Positions 46,369 to 58,165 of a DNA stretch of 64,000 bases are shown piece after piece. The notes beneath the pieces were generated by a model. The model worked only from the letters and a program-made list of their open reading frames with translations. It was not told the DNA's origin and did no database searches. Every line of letters starts with the position of its first letter. Positions within the stretch are counted from its first letter, which is position 1. Made by a program: the position numbers and the translations under genes. Source of the DNA: Myxocyprinus asiaticus (lineage: Eukaryota > Chordata > Actinopteri > Cypriniformes > Catostomidae); NCBI RefSeq assembly GCF_019703515.2, contig NC_059385.1:32970501-33034500 (forward strand), read 5' to 3'.

Positions 46369-47115
46369 CTAACACAGTTGTTCTAGGGCAGAAGGAACTA
46401 GTGGCAGTGGATATCTATACTTGACCATCACTGAATTGAGGCCACGGTAGTCAGTGCAGGGTCTGAGACCACCATCCTTCTCCACAAAGAAGAATCCAGC
46501 TGCAGCAGGGAACGTGGAAGGGCGTATGAAGCCTGAAGTTAACGCCTCCTCTATATAATTTTCCATAGCCTGAGTCTCTGGAAGTGATAGTGGGTATACC
46601 TTGCTTTTAGGAGGAGCTGCATTGGGCAGGAGTTTGATGGCGCAGTCCCAAGGACGGTGAGGGGGAAGTTGGGTTGCTTTGGTTTTATTAAAAACTTCAG
46701 CAAATTCTGCATATTCTTCTGGAATCTTGGTTTGAACTTGAACAATGGGGCTTTCTATGCTGGTGGAGAGACATGGCAGAGTGATTTCAGACTGGAAGCA
46801 GTTTTGCTGACAATAACTTGACCACTTAACGAGTTCACCTTGTGCCCAGGATATGTTGGGATTATGTACAGTTACCCATGGGTGGCCCAGGATGATTTGG
46901 TTCGTTGGGGAGGATATTACATAAAATGAAATCCTTTCAGTGTGGAATAGACCAATCTGTATAGTCAGAGGTATAGTTTGTTGTGTAATGCCTGTTTCTA
47001 TTGGTTCATTGTTTATGGCTGTTATGTTGATGGATGGTGTGCATGGTAAGGTGGGTATATTGAGTTCAGTGATGACTTCATGATGGATCAGATTTACAGC
47101 TGCCCCAGAATCCAC
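46369..47115 (-). pseudogene. Gypsy protease and N-terminal reverse transcriptase
   Basis: A 248-codon open frame. The aspartic protease motif reads DSGAAVNLI at its first residues, where DTGA/DSGA is the active site. The RT N-terminus follows near residues 165-240, with [18 protein letters not shown] and [19 protein letters not shown], the standard fingers-region motif. The frame then ends; the palm continues in the next block. Confidence 0.8.
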
Positions 47116-47194
47116 TAATGCCGAAACATAGTGAGGACTACCATTAAAATCTATTGTTAGTGGTAGTTTGAAGCTTTGTCTAAAAGGAAATGGA

Positions 47195-48109
47195 GAAATT
47201 CCCTTACTTCTTTGTTGGAGGTCTTGGTTTTATTGGGGCATGCATCACATTGGTGACCTGAATGTCCGCAGTAGAAACACAGCCTTTTGCACCGACGTCA
47301 AAGGCGTTCTTCTGATGACAAATTTATATATCCTATTTGCATGGATTTTGGTGGTTCTGGGATTGAATGATTGACTGATGTGATCGGTGGTGAAGAGGCT
47401 TGAGACATTTTTGATTTGGGATTATTTCGAATTAAATTATCCATCTTGACAGCCAAGTTAATAAATTGAGATAGGGTAGTGGTTTCATCTCTGCATGCCA
47501 ATTCTGCTTGTAAATTGTGATTAAGCCCCTCAGTGGAAGACTGACTTTAAATCAATATCATTCCATCCACTTTGAGTGGCTTGTGTTCGGAATTGAACAG
47601 CGTGTTCAGCAGCTGAGAGTTTTCCCTGGTGTAAGTATAATAGTTGTACAGAAACATCCTGTCCCCCCGCAGGATATTCAAACACTTTTTTAATCTGTTT
47701 CGAGAAATACTCAAACAAGGTTTGTACCTGATTGTCCATATCCCAGACAGCTGATGCCCAGTCCAGTGCTTTTCCAGTGAGTAGAGTCATAGTAAATGAA
47801 TACATGAGGCTGATTGGAGAAATATATCTGACATTGCCGCAAAAACCCCTTGCGTTTATTAGCTGAACCATCAAATTTGTCTGGTAGGGCAAATCTTACC
47901 GATTCCGTTCTGGTCGGTGGAAGAGATTGAATATAATGAGCCATATGTTCGTTAGTGGCACGCAAACTGGCAAGTTGTGTTGTGTGGAATCCTTGTAACA
48001 CTTCACTCTGGTAGTTAAAGGCTGCTTGAATCTGTGACACTTCCGCTGGATTCAGATCAGGCGAAATATTCTGTAACGAACTCAGACTGGAGGTTGGGTT
48101 TGAATCCAT
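47195..48109 (-). pseudogene. Gypsy gag with CCHC knuckle, frameshifted
   Basis: The N-terminal block (47711-48109) starts [18 protein letters not shown] and includes the gag core phrase [21 protein letters not shown]. It continues in another frame (47530-47892) with [20 protein letters not shown]. The C-terminal block reads CFYCGHSGHQCDAC near 47240-47285, a complete CX2CX4HX4C knuckle for RNA binding. At least two frame changes separate these parts. Confidence 0.75.
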
Positions 48110-48111
48110 TA

Positions 48112-48448
48112 TGCAGAAGAGTCAAACGTGGTCAGTACAACAGGCAGAGGTAGGTAACAGGCAAATAATCCAATAAGGTCAACAAAACAAAAAGGGTAAT
48201 CCAGAAACGTGAATCCAATAAACAGGCAGATCATAACATGAGGCAGAACGAGAATACACTTTATAAACGCTTGGTAAGGCAGATGAACTGACAATACTTC
48301 TCAATATGGGAGTGTGAATGCATGGTTTATATACAAGGCAAACAGGAAGTGACATGGCAGGAACTGATGTGGCAGGAAACAGGAAGTGACAGTTCAGAAT
48401 TCAGGTGAGGGCTCCCTCTGGTGGACGGTTACAGCCCAGACGTTACAG
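48112..48448 (-). repeat. 5' LTR of the gypsy element
   Basis: Minus-strand start TGTAACGTCTGG and end GACTCTTCTGCA, just before the gag ATG at 48109. A TATA-like TTGTATATAAACC lies at about 48329-48341. The inner border is inferred from TG..CA rule and proximity to gag, so it is less sure than the outer one. Confidence 0.6.
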
Positions 48449-50174
48449 ATACGTGAAGCTTGGACATACAGCGAGGAGAATTCAAGGAGGCTTCACCCGG
48501 CACAAGCTTTGCGGGCCTCTTGCTCTCCATTTGTAGCATTTTTCACCTGTGTATGCCAGCGGAATTAGATGGATGATCCAGTTTCATTTGGCATATCCGC
48601 AGACAATATGTGGTGTCTATCTCGTTGTGGAAGGTGAGAATACATGCCGAACTCTACAAAATGTGGCGTGCGTTCTATTCGGCTCACACGCAATTCAGGA
48701 GTGAACGCCTCTACCACACCCCAGCGTATGGTGCTATTCTCACAGAGAATGTATACCGAACTCTCCAAAACGTGATGTGCACCCTACTTGGCTCGCACGT
48801 TTCAAAAGTGAACGCCACTACCATGCTGAACCACACGGAGGACATTGACGAATGGAAACTCGTGCTCTTCAAAGCGTTGTACGCTGCAAATACACATTCT
48901 CCAAAAAAATCTAAGCTACAAAAAAGCACTCGCAGGCTATGAAACATTCCTTGTGTATTTGTGCTGCAGCTGCTGAAAAGTTGCTTCACTCACGATTTTC
49001 ATCAGGGCCACACCCTAACAAATCTAATGCTCCTCCAGCTTCAGCCCCATCAAAAGGCACCGAGCTGGTAGCGAGACTACAGCGCCCATGATCGAGGCAC
49101 AAAGCGGGAGAGAGTTAAAATCATGTGTCCTTGCAAACTGAAAATGAGAGTAAGCATCTCAAAGCTGTTGCCCAGATATACGGTTACATACTTGAAAAAA
49201 GAGCTCTTTTTCCCTTCTCCCTCTGCCACAAACCCACACACTCTTGGCCAGAAATCGAGACTCTGTGCCCTCTCAAGCTTCACACAAATTCTTTGAATGT
49301 GTTACCAGGCATTTTCAGGTGGAAATTGTGATGTATGATTACACAGTTAAATGCAAAGGAGAATGTATTTATTTATTTATATTTAATTATTTTTGCTTGC
49401 TAGCTAATAATTAGCATGCGGTACCAGCCTCGGCCACCAGGTGCCACTATCAGTAAGCATTAAATCTTGTGCTTAAGGTGACAGATGATAGCTGTGGTAC
49501 TTGATCTGTTTATTTTTATTGTTGTAAAATATGATAGGAATGTTTTGCAAATATTAATCAAGGAAAGAAACATAGGCTAGTGTATATAATGTTCGAGAGT
49601 CTACTAATACATGAGATCCCACTATTGAATTAATATACCTCAGGTTACTATGTTTCATACGGCATTCGTTGTGAAGTGTGACAACGGGAGTTCTTTCTGG
49701 TTTATTTGATGACATTAACCACCGGGAATATCGATGCTGCTATTGATATTGTGCTTTTTTAATTTGTTGGCCCATGTAAACATGCGCTACATAGACGTCT
49801 TTGACCGTTACGACACCTCTCGCTCGGTTTTCAGTGCTGTGTTTAAAGGCATGACTCGTGTTATATTTGCTCAATTCAGTGAACTCGTTGGAGCTTCAAC
49901 CACGGCACCATGTCGAGTTAAAGGAAGATGCAAGGCTGCTTGATGAAATGGTGCACGCTTCGTTTTCAATCATCGTCTGGCTTTCTGGATGACCTTGGTC
50001 TGTTAAATGAGGGGAAGCACTGAGAACTTTGCGTCTCTTAAATATTGCAACATAGGCAGTGCCTGTCCTGTACAACTAATATTTACATAATATGTATATT
50101 TATTTTACGTTTAACAAAAGTCGTGCAGACTTATTTACTTTGGAACTTCATCACAATCGAAGCTCGACAGTAGC
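48449..50174. other. No gene recognised
   Basis: An open frame at 48610-48942 (+) shows no motif. Two similar ~110-base phrases (AATACATGCCGAACTCTACAAAATGTGGCG near 48640 and AATGTATACCGAACTCTCCAAAACGTGATG near 48748) form a short tandem repeat, which explains the open frame. An ATTT tract lies near 49365-49390. Confidence 0.4.
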
Positions 50175-51981
50175 CTAGTTTCCATCCACTTTTCGCGCTA
50201 TTTTGTTGTCGACAAAGTGAAAATGCGTAAAAATATTTTGGCGAAATCTGCCGTCTTCTGCCTGTTTCCATTCAAATGGCCTTTCAATAAAAATGTTGTG
50301 TGTGATGACGTCATGCCTAAAAAAATACTTTGTCGCATAAGTTTTTGTTTAGCGCAAAAGAAATCTGCCCTGAAGGCGTTTCCATTCAGAAATGTGTTTA
50401 TCGCTAATTCGCTTCCCAGATGTCCCTAATTTTTTACCCCTGAAGTTTTGGTAAAATGTGGAGAGTATTGAGACAATTCATTGAAATTAGCCAGCTTACT
50501 GTCATTTTAATTTCACAAATAAATGCAATCAGAAGACGAGGAATTGCAATCAAAAGGGAGCAGTTGCCCTTCTGATAGCACTGTAATATGGGTCCTGATG
50601 TTGCGCATATCGCAGTTTGCCAACGGTTCCGACCTGAATGCGAATCGTCATGGACCTGTTCAAGCTGTCAACCTGCACCAAGTAGTGGGGGAAACTTTCG
50701 GTCTTAGTATAAGGACAATCCATTGATGTGTATTTACTGTGTGCACAGCTATTAAAGAAAAACTGATGCTGTGTAATTTCAGGGTTTACATATTATACAT
50801 TCCTGATATTCAATAGGCTATTTTAAACAATCATCTAAAGCATTGCCATCACAGCTGCATTATGTCCCGTATATTTGTCCAGCAAATTTTAACGACCAAC
50901 TAAACTTGATTGTCAACACAAATTATTTTTGGTGTCATAATGCAATTTACATTTTTTGAAGAAGCTCAGCAAATGCGATCCGAGGTAAAGAGGGTTAGAT
51001 TTAAAAATATTAAAAGTTTTAAAATGTTCAAAAGCTCGTTTTCTGAAAGTAAACTCCGCATTGGACAAATAGTTCTGAAGTGTAGAAAATGTCATTCAGC
51101 CGACTTTATTAGTCTGCAGAAAGGGTAAGGCTAATTTATGTTTGTGTAAAGAAAAGGCAAATATAGGTCTAAAAATATAATTTTTTTCGTTTGGTAATTT
51201 TTTTTTTAATATAATGCGTTTTTCGTTTGGTAATTTATTTAATTTAATATAGGGAATTTTGCCAGCATTTTTTTCAAAGTATAAACAATAATGTAATAAA
51301 ATTGGGCTATATGTTAGTGTTCCAAAAAAGCTCACTGAAGCTTTTCTTCTAGTATTGTCATATATTTTTAAATTGAAAACATGTGCACAGAAATATGCCC
51401 AATTTTTATTTTATTTTTTATTTTTATTTATTTATTTATTTTTTTGTATTGTGGGCTAATTCCGTGACTGCCGTCTAATATTTTGATTGGTGTGAAAAAG
51501 CAACTTTAATAAATAAACGGATGACTACCGCGATTAAATTAATCACAAACAGTGGCCATTCATTTGTTCTCCGTGCACTTGTGTGCTTGTCTTGATACGA
51601 GATATTTGTATTGGCACTCCTGGAAGTGTCATGTTTGCAGTGATCGGATCTTTATGCCGTTCAGATCAATCCATAATCACGTACAATAAATTGGCTTTCA
51701 AGGATCCTACACCTTATCATGATTAACACAGGCAACGATTGCGGTAAATTCTGTCATGTGACACTACATTTTTGCGTTAATGCCAATTTTCTCGACAAAA
51801 AGTGTTTCCAAACCAGGTTTTCGCGACATTTGATGTATCGACAGAGTTTATACGCTAGAGTTAAACGGAAAAATATTATGTCGACACTTGTGAAATTTTA
51901 GCGATAAATTGCGTTTCCATCACCTTAATTTTGATGCGCTAAAACTTTTTTCGCAAAAAATCCTTGGATGGAAACGTAGTT
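50175..51981. mobile_element. DNA transposon with TTTCCATCCA ends (Harbinger/ISL2EU-like?)
   Basis: Left end TAGTTTCCATCCACTTTTCG and right end TTGGATGGAAACGTAG are inverted. Subterminal blocks also pair (TTTTCGCGCTA with TAGCG..; GCGTTTCCATTCAG with TGCGTTTCCATCACC). The interior includes small frames at 50523-50726 (+) and 50910-51128 (+) without recognisable domains. The family name is a guess from end sequence; no target duplication established. Confidence 0.5.
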
Positions 51982-52573
51982 ACTGTGAGATCATGAAATA
52001 CAGGTGAAAATCCAAAGCCTGCATAGAGTTTGCAAACCAAATTGTCAGATCTTAATAATCGTATAATAATGTGGGTTGCTTTTGGATATATGCTACCAGT
52101 ATGGTGTTCCCGTTAAAACACTTCCAGCTCACATTCTAATTTTCCATATTGTGTTCCAGCAGCATGTGGTCAAACATCCCATAAAAGAAGCTGTTGATTT
52201 AAAACTCCAAAAGCCACCTCACGAGAAGTCGGGGGAGGAAAATCACCATAAGCAAAGTCGCAGCAATCACAGGAGATCTGCATGGCAAAGTCATAAGAAT
52301 AAAGGAACGCACACACATAATGCTCCCAGAACTATAACTGTGTGACGCGCTGTCGCTCCCGGACACGAGAAGTTCTTTAGAGCAGTTGTTCTAGTGGTTC
52401 AACTGGTTTTGTTTTGGGTCCCAGATTTCACACTGGACATCAAGTGTAAAAGTACAAAACATTAATTTAATGGATCCTGCATGGGTCACATTTTCTTTTA
52501 ACTTGCATAGTTTTGTTCATGATTTTCAAGTATAAATGTGACAATATTTTTGTTGTTGATGTCAAAAACAAAA
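51982..52573. other. Unidentified 89-aa frame, otherwise no gene
   Basis: A frame at 52076-52345 (+) has a His/Lys/Arg-rich C-terminus and an acceptor-like TTGTGTTCCAG ending at 52159. It cannot follow host exon 3: the phase-1 frame meets a stop within 15 codons. I do not recognise it. Confidence 0.3.
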
Positions 52574-52765
52574 GTTCCCTATCTGTCACTCACTCGACAT
52601 TGTGTGGATGTAGTGACACTAGGGGTCACTCTTGGGAGCCCGAAACACCTCTGGTCTTTGATAAAAGGCCAATGAAAACTGGCCAGTGGTATTTGCATGC
52701 CACTCCCCCGGACATACGGGTATAAAAGGAACTGGTATGGAACCACTCATTCAGATTTTCTCTTC
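52574..52765 (+). repeat. DIRS-2 left ITR and promoter
   Basis: Starts GTTCCCTATCTGTCACTCAC, includes GTGACACTAGGGGTC, TTTGCATGCCACTCC and the TATA box, and ends CATTCAGATTTTCTCTTCGG. The inverse is at 56005-56211. Confidence 0.85.
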
Positions 52766-52992
52766 GGAGCCAAACGGTCATGCTCACTGAGCTGAATTCT
52801 CACGACTGTTCGTTCACCTCTGCTGGATCTGATGGCGCATTTCAGTGGCTTCTACCTCCTCTGCACTGGTGCACTGCAGAGAACACCCCTGGGCGCTTCG
52901 GTAGAAAAAAGAGAGTATATTTTCCTGAAAGAGTATATTTCTCTAAAAGAGCGGCACACACGGAACGTCTTTTTAAAGACGCGTCTTTTTAA

Positions 52993-54470
52993 ACATGCCT
53001 TTCTGATTGTGTGTTATTCCTGGTTGCGGTCGTTACCTCTCAACTCAGACAGTCACGATCGCTGTCTTTCGTGTCTGGGCGCGACCCACACGGAGGCAGC
53101 ATTCGTGGATGGTTCATGTTCTCACTGCGAGAACATGACCATGGCAACGTTGCGGTCGTGGCTTGCTTTCATAAGAAAGCCACCCCAGCGGCTCCCTGCC
53201 TCGGTTCTTCTACCTACGGGTTTGAGGCCAGCGCGGCTAGCACTGGGGGCAATTTGGGGACCCCAATGGGACCGCCTCCGCCGGGTATCCCCCCACGGAC
53301 CTCCCATTCCCCAGCACGCTCGTCTGCCCCGATCGGGCTTCCGGATGAGTCCGCTGGCTCGTCTCAAGGCGAGTTCGACCTCTTGTTCGGAGCCCCCGAA
53401 GCTGATGAGCTCTCGAGCACAACATCGGAGAGCGGGCTTGTCCAGTCGGATGCAGAAGCCTCAGCTGGGCTCCCCCCTTCGGAGTCAATTGCCCAGTCAC
53501 AGGCTGATGCAGAGATGACGGACATGCTTTCCCGGGCGGCCGCGAGTGTTGGGCTAGAGTGGAACTCTCCGCTCTCCCCTGAACCCTCGCAGCTCGATGA
53601 TTGGTTCCTGGGCTCACAGCGCCACTCAAAGCAGCCACGCCCCGCTCCAGTGCCTTTCTTCCTGCAAGACAAAATCGTGGGAGGCACCTTTTACTGCCCG
53701 GTCCCGATTTCTCAGTTCCCCCGCCCTCACTACCCTCGATGGCGGGGCGGCCAGGGGCTATACAGCGATTCCCCCAGTGGATTAGGCGCTCGCGGTGCAC
53801 CTATGCCCGCAGAGCGCTGCCACCTGGCGTGGACGCCCAAAGCGCTCATCCAAGCCCTGTAGGTTCACGTCGTCCCTGACGGCCAAAGCCTACAGTGCTG
53901 CTGGACAAGCCGCTTCTGCCCTGCACGCCATGGCTCTCCTACAGGTCCACCAAGCCAAGGCACTAAAAGAACTGCACGAGCGTAGTTCAGCCCCAGATCT
54001 GATGCAGGAACTGCGCTCGGCGACCGACCTCGCTCTCCGAGCGATGAAGGTCACGGTGTGGTCTCTCGGGCAGACGATGTCCACATTAGTGGTCCAGGAG
54101 CACCACCTTTGGCTCAACCTGGTCGAGATGGGTGAGGCCGACAAGACACGGTTCCTTGCTGGTCAAGATGGGTGAGGCCAACAAGACATGGTTCCATCTC
54201 CCAGGCTGGCCTATTTGGCGACACCGTCGAGGACTTTGCCCAGCAGTTCTCGACGGTGAAGCAGCAGACGGAGGCTATCCGGCATATCCTGCCCCGGCGC
54301 GGCTCAAGATCCCGCACCCCGTCTGCTCGTCACCAAGGGCGTCCCCCTGTGGTGACTGCACTGGCTCCGCCGCAGCCCGCCCTTTCGGCCCGGCGTGGAG
54401 CCCACTCACGGCCGGCCGCCAAGAACCCACTAAGGTCACCAGAATGCATTTTTGCGTCAACATCTTGAAT
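52993..54470 (+). pseudogene. DIRS-2 gag-like protein in several frames
   Basis: The N-terminal zinc-like module (CLSCLGATHTEAAF then CSHCENM, about 53060-53140) reads in one frame. The Ser/Pro-rich, acidic middle with SQLDDWFLGSQ reads in a second (53150-53680). The W..APFTARSRF block is in a third (from 53670). The C-terminal helical part (53795-54175; AYSAAGQAASALHAMALLQVHQAKAL) and a basic tail with PRRGSRSRTPS (54172-54468) follow. This C-terminal half is absent from DIRS-1. A ~41-bp tandem duplication at 54126-54205 causes one frame change. Confidence 0.7.
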
Positions 54471-54585
54471 GGGAGTCTGTGTAAAGCCCGGTTCAGTACT
54501 CGCAGGTCCAAGATTGGCCGCAAGCCACCGCCTTTTTTCGGTATGATGAAGTAGGGGCTGTAAAACCCCTTTCGGTCCAGGCTAC
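54430..54585 (-). pseudogene. Reverse transcriptase fragment, inverted within DIRS-2
   Basis: On the minus strand, opposite to gag and recombinase, the frame reads LDRKGFYSPYFIIPKKGGG, then LRPILDLRVLN and RALHRLPFKMLTQK. This is the RT fingers region of DIRS-type reverse transcriptase (FxxPKK..GLRPILDLRxLN). It is the only RT sequence left in the element. An inversion, or a second insertion of an RT piece, is needed to explain the orientation. Confidence 0.8.
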
Positions 54586-55075
54586 TCTCACGTTATCTTG
54601 AGACCCCGACCGGGCTATGTGCCCAGAGTTCCCACAACCCCTTTTAGGGACCAGATGGTGAACCTGTGAGCGCTGCCCCAGGAGGAGGCAGACCCAGCCC
54701 TGTCATTGCTGTGTCCGGTGCACGCTTTACGCATCTATTTGGATCACATGCAGAGCTTTTGGATCTCTGAGCAGCTCTTTGTCTGCTTTGGTGCACAGTG
54801 GAAAGGAAGCGATGTCTCCAAGCAGAGGATCACCCACTGGCTCATTGACGCCATAGCTATGGCATATCACGCCTAGGACATGCTGCCCCCGGTAGGGCTA
54901 TGAGCCCATTCTACCAGGGGTGTAGCGGCCTCCTGGGCCCTGGCCAGGAGTGCCTCTCTAACAGACATTTGCAGAGCAGCAAGCTGGGCAACACCCAACA
55001 CCTTTGCAAGGTTATACAACCTCCGGGTGGAACCAGTTTTGTCCCAGGTAGTGGCATGCAATACAAGCAGATAAG
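54586..55075 (+). pseudogene. DIRS-2 tyrosine recombinase relic
   Basis: Begins in register with the Leu-Arg-Pro-Arg-Pro-type stretch seen in DIRS-1 YR (about residue 76 there). Stops occur at about 54669 and 54876. The C-terminal catalytic part still shows HSTRG (His-x-x-Arg, about 54910) and FARLYNL (Tyr nucleophile, about 55010-55025). The N-terminal part including the first catalytic Arg is missing. Confidence 0.75.
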
Positions 55076-55824
55076 CCTGGGATAGCTGGCCGGGTGTATC
55101 GCTTGCACATAGCGCCTTTCACCTCCTCTGAGCTGAAGACGTGTGCCATTAATTCCCAGTAGTGTTCACAAAATATGTTCCCTGGTTGACTTCCACCGAG
55201 CCCTGTGGCAGTCGAGTTTTCGGAGAGACTCACTGCCGGCCCAGTACATGTGTTAACTAAGAGCCCTGTTCTGGGGTAGGTGCTCTGCATGTGGCGGTTC
55301 CCTGTAAGGTAACCCCATGTGATGTATATCTTCCACTAATTTGTTTCCTTGTTGGCAAACTGCGTCTTCCTTGGGCAGAGCTCCCTCTGCCACAGTCTCC
55401 ATGTTTGTAGCAACTCCTCCCCCGTTGGGTAGGATCTACCATGAGACTCTCCACATGGTCAGCAAGACCATGTGATGTATTTTCCACTTAAATATCCCCC
55501 CCTCTCTTTGGGTGAGGTGTGGTCTCCGCGGTGTCCTCCCCTTGGGAGGGACACCCCCCGACTAGACCTGGTGGCCCAGTCAGATAATCCCCCTTGTATT
55601 TTAAGGAGTGGAAAAAAGAAGGTGAAAAGAGACCACTACTTGGTTAGAGTGTCTCTATCTTTTGGGTAGTCGACTTGTCCTCAAAGGGCCATTCGACACT
55701 CATAACTATGTTGGGGGAGGTTACGTGTCGGCCTGGTGCGCTGGCTATGAGGCACACAGTTGTCTGCCCGTCACACACCAGCTGTCCACGTAACACAGTT
55801 CAGCCAGTTGCGGAGTTTTGTATA

Positions 55825-55935
55825 GGGACCCCTAGTGTCACTACATCGACACAACGTCGAGTGAGTGACAGATAGGGAACGTCCTGGTTACTTGCGTAAC
55901 CTCCGTTTCCTGATGGAGGGAATGAGACGTTATGT
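55825..55935. repeat. DIRS-2 internal complementary region
   Basis: CCCCTAGTGTCACTACATCG..GAGTGAGTGACAGATAGGGAAC (inverse of the left end) runs directly into GTCCTGGTTACTTGCGTAAC (inverse of the right end), the same fused order as in DIRS-1. Confidence 0.8.
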
Positions 55936-56004
55936 CCCTCCTGCCACAACGCTGAACTACCCGCTGAAATGGCCGGACCTTGTCTCGGCTCCTCAGCATA
56001 AAAC

Positions 56005-56211
56005 CTGAATGAGTGGTTGCATACCAGCTCCTTTTATACCCGTATGTCCGGGGGAGTGGCATGCAAATACCACTCGCCAATTTTCATTGGCCTTTTATCA
56101 AAGACCAGAGGTGTTTCAGGCTCCCAAGGGTGACCCCTAGTGTCACTACATCGACACAACGTCTTGTTCCCTCCATCAGGGAACGGAGGTTACGCAAGTA
56201 AACAGGACGTT
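56005..56211 (-). repeat. DIRS-2 right ITR
   Basis: Reverse complement of the left ITR, with inverted TATA CCTTTTATACCC at about 56031-56042, ending CAGGGAACGGAGGTTACGCAAG..GACGTT. Confidence 0.8.
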
Positions 56212-57129
56212 CTCTCCCCCCTTTTAAAAGTTGATGAGCATATTTAGGCTATATATGAGCCCATTATATTTATTATCCAGTTTATTTCCTATATTAAACA
56301 TAATTCTAACAGAACATGGGTGGAGAACACGGAACATGGAAAACTTTGTTCATAATTTGTCCACCGGTCTTGGAGGTCCTAAAGCCCTTACTTGAACTTA
56401 GATATACAGTGCAATGACATATGAGCACAGGTTAGTGTTACTACTGTATAATAGTGAAACAATTTTGTAAGGATGATGATGAGTAATTTTAAAAGAAAAA
56501 CAACAACTTTTTATTTTGCCACATAACACCAAGTTGACTGTCCCACTTCACTGCTGTTTATAATGTCGGGGCTGCCTCTTTGAGAGGTTTGACTTCCTCC
56601 ATAGCAATTCAAACTAGAAAATTCTCACTAGAATCCATTCCAGAGATAAAGTAGGCCTACATTAGAGCAGATAATTGGCGTGAGTTGTTTGTACACTTGC
56701 ATGAAAAAAGCTTTAATCGCACCGAGAAAATATAGTGTTACAGAGAAGCCTTTTGCGTGTATTAGATTATCATTAAATTGGCCACTGAAAATGTTTCAAT
56801 GGGGGAACATGTTAAGTTCCTTCCCTGCTGTCCACGACCCAGTCCGAATAAACCTGCAACCCATCAGTTGAGAAACACTGCTTAGAGTGTTTTTTCTGCA
56901 TCCTAAACCACAAGGATTTTAGTAATACAGAAGTCACAGTGGCGAAGTGACGATTTTGTTCTTTTAAACATAAAGGAAGGAAAAGCGTTAAAAAGTGTTA
57001 TCCTTTTGACAAATATAGGGGACATTCTAAAATGCTTAACGTGAAAAATGCTGAACGTGGCTTTTAATGTTAAAGTTCATTAAAGTGCACGAGCACACCC
57101 AGCAGATTTAGGCATGGGCAACATGGGCA
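56212..57129. other. No gene recognised
   Basis: Intronic AT-rich sequence without supportable features. Confidence 0.4.
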
Positions 57130-57339
57130 GTTGGGCACGAGGGGGTGTTCTCTTTTACAGTCATCAGAGGAGGTAAGGATGCAAGGCTATAGATTGCTCC
57201 AAAATGGCCAACCAGTCATTGTTTCCGAAAACTGGCACCCTAACAATTTTTGGCCACACAGATGTGATACTCACCGAACCAGGCTCCATTGGGAAAACAG
57301 ACTCCTTAGCTCACAAATGTGGGTTGCGCTGAAATGACC

Positions 57340-57512
57340 CAACCAGATTTGGTTTCCGGAGCTGGTGGAACTGCTGAAAACTCCTCCATGGGAAATTACT
57401 TTGAGGAGAGATTTATTCTCTCAGGTGCAGGGCACGATCTGGCATCTACAGCCAGAGGTGTGGAATCTATACATTTGGCCGTTGAATGGAACACCTGGGA
57501 AATAGATGGTTT
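57340..57512 (+). pseudogene. DIRS-3 segment downstream of RNase H
   Basis: One frame reads WFPELVELLKTPPWEITLRR, then QVQGTIWHLQPEVWNLYIWP with LNG. A Trp-rich PEVWxLxxWPL phrase of this kind sits between RNase H and recombinase in DIRS polyproteins. Upstream sequence to 57130 is too decayed to place. Confidence 0.55.
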
Positions 57513-57639
57513 GTCACACATAGTGCTTGACACCATCTCACAAGCCAGAGCCCTGTCTACCAGGTGCCTCTATGCACTAAAGTGGCGAGTTTTTCAGACT
57601 GGTGTTCACTTCCTGCAAGAGCATTGGATGCAGGTCTTA

Positions 57640-58165
57640 GACCCTCTCGCCCCATTACAGTCCCAGTGTGGGACCTGTCCTTGGTGCTGAAAGCACTATA
57701 CGGCCTTGCATTCGAGCCGTGGGAAACAGTAGAATTGCGTGCTGTCTCGTTAAAGACCACATTACTACTGGCCCTCGCTTCGGTGAAGCACAGGCTTTCT
57801 CTCCCCCTCCTTTTCAGTCAGAGAAAGAAAGTATATTTCACTCTGCCCAGTGTGAGCGTTACGCATTTACATTGAGCATACAGGCCAGCTTAGGCTGTCG
57901 AGTCAGCTCTTTGTATGCTTTGGAGGCCAGTCCAAAGGCAGAGCAGTCTCTAAACAGAGGCTGTCTCACAGGATTGTAGATGCTATTAAATTAGAATATG
58001 AATCACAGGGCTTGGAATGCCCTGGGGGGATTAGCTCACTCCACAAGAGGCTTGGCTTCCTCTTGGTCATGGGCAAAAGGCTTATCCTTATCGGATATCT
58101 GCCAAGTGGCAGGTTTGGCTTCCCCAAACACTTTTGCTAGATTTTATAATCTAGACGTTTCCTAA
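57640..58165 (+). pseudogene. DIRS-3 tyrosine recombinase, frame-broken
   Basis: The N-terminal part (57660-57800) reads WDLSLVLKALYGLAFEPWETVELRAVSLKT.. in one frame and parallels DIRS-1 YR residues 12-48. After frame changes, SSQLFVCFGGQSKGRAVSKQRL is readable near 57905-57965. The C-terminal part has HSTRG (about 58040-58054) and FARFYNLD (about 58135-58158), so His, Arg and Tyr of the catalytic set are kept. The first Arg is replaced around SVKH. Several indels make it inactive. Confidence 0.7.

Larger units (their letters stand above)
52574..56211 (+). mobile_element. DIRS-like retroelement 2 (defective, rearranged)
   Basis: Left ITR 52574-52765, right ITR 56005-56211 and internal complementary region 55825-55935, as in DIRS-1. 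Termini match those of DIRS-1 closely. The gag region is longer than in DIRS-1, a recombinase relic is present, and between them only a ~150-bp piece of reverse transcriptase survives, in inverted orientation. It lies in the host gene's third intron, in the same transcriptional direction. TATA GGGTATAAAAGG at about 52719. Confidence 0.85.

Noticed and set aside
52076..52345. Candidate extra host exon
   Set aside because: In the phase required after exon 3 it meets a stop within 15 codons; no donor fits.
52832..53800. Long antisense and alternate-frame ORFs in DIRS-2
   Set aside because: GC-rich gag sequence leaves several frames open; only the plus-strand frames carry DIRS motifs.
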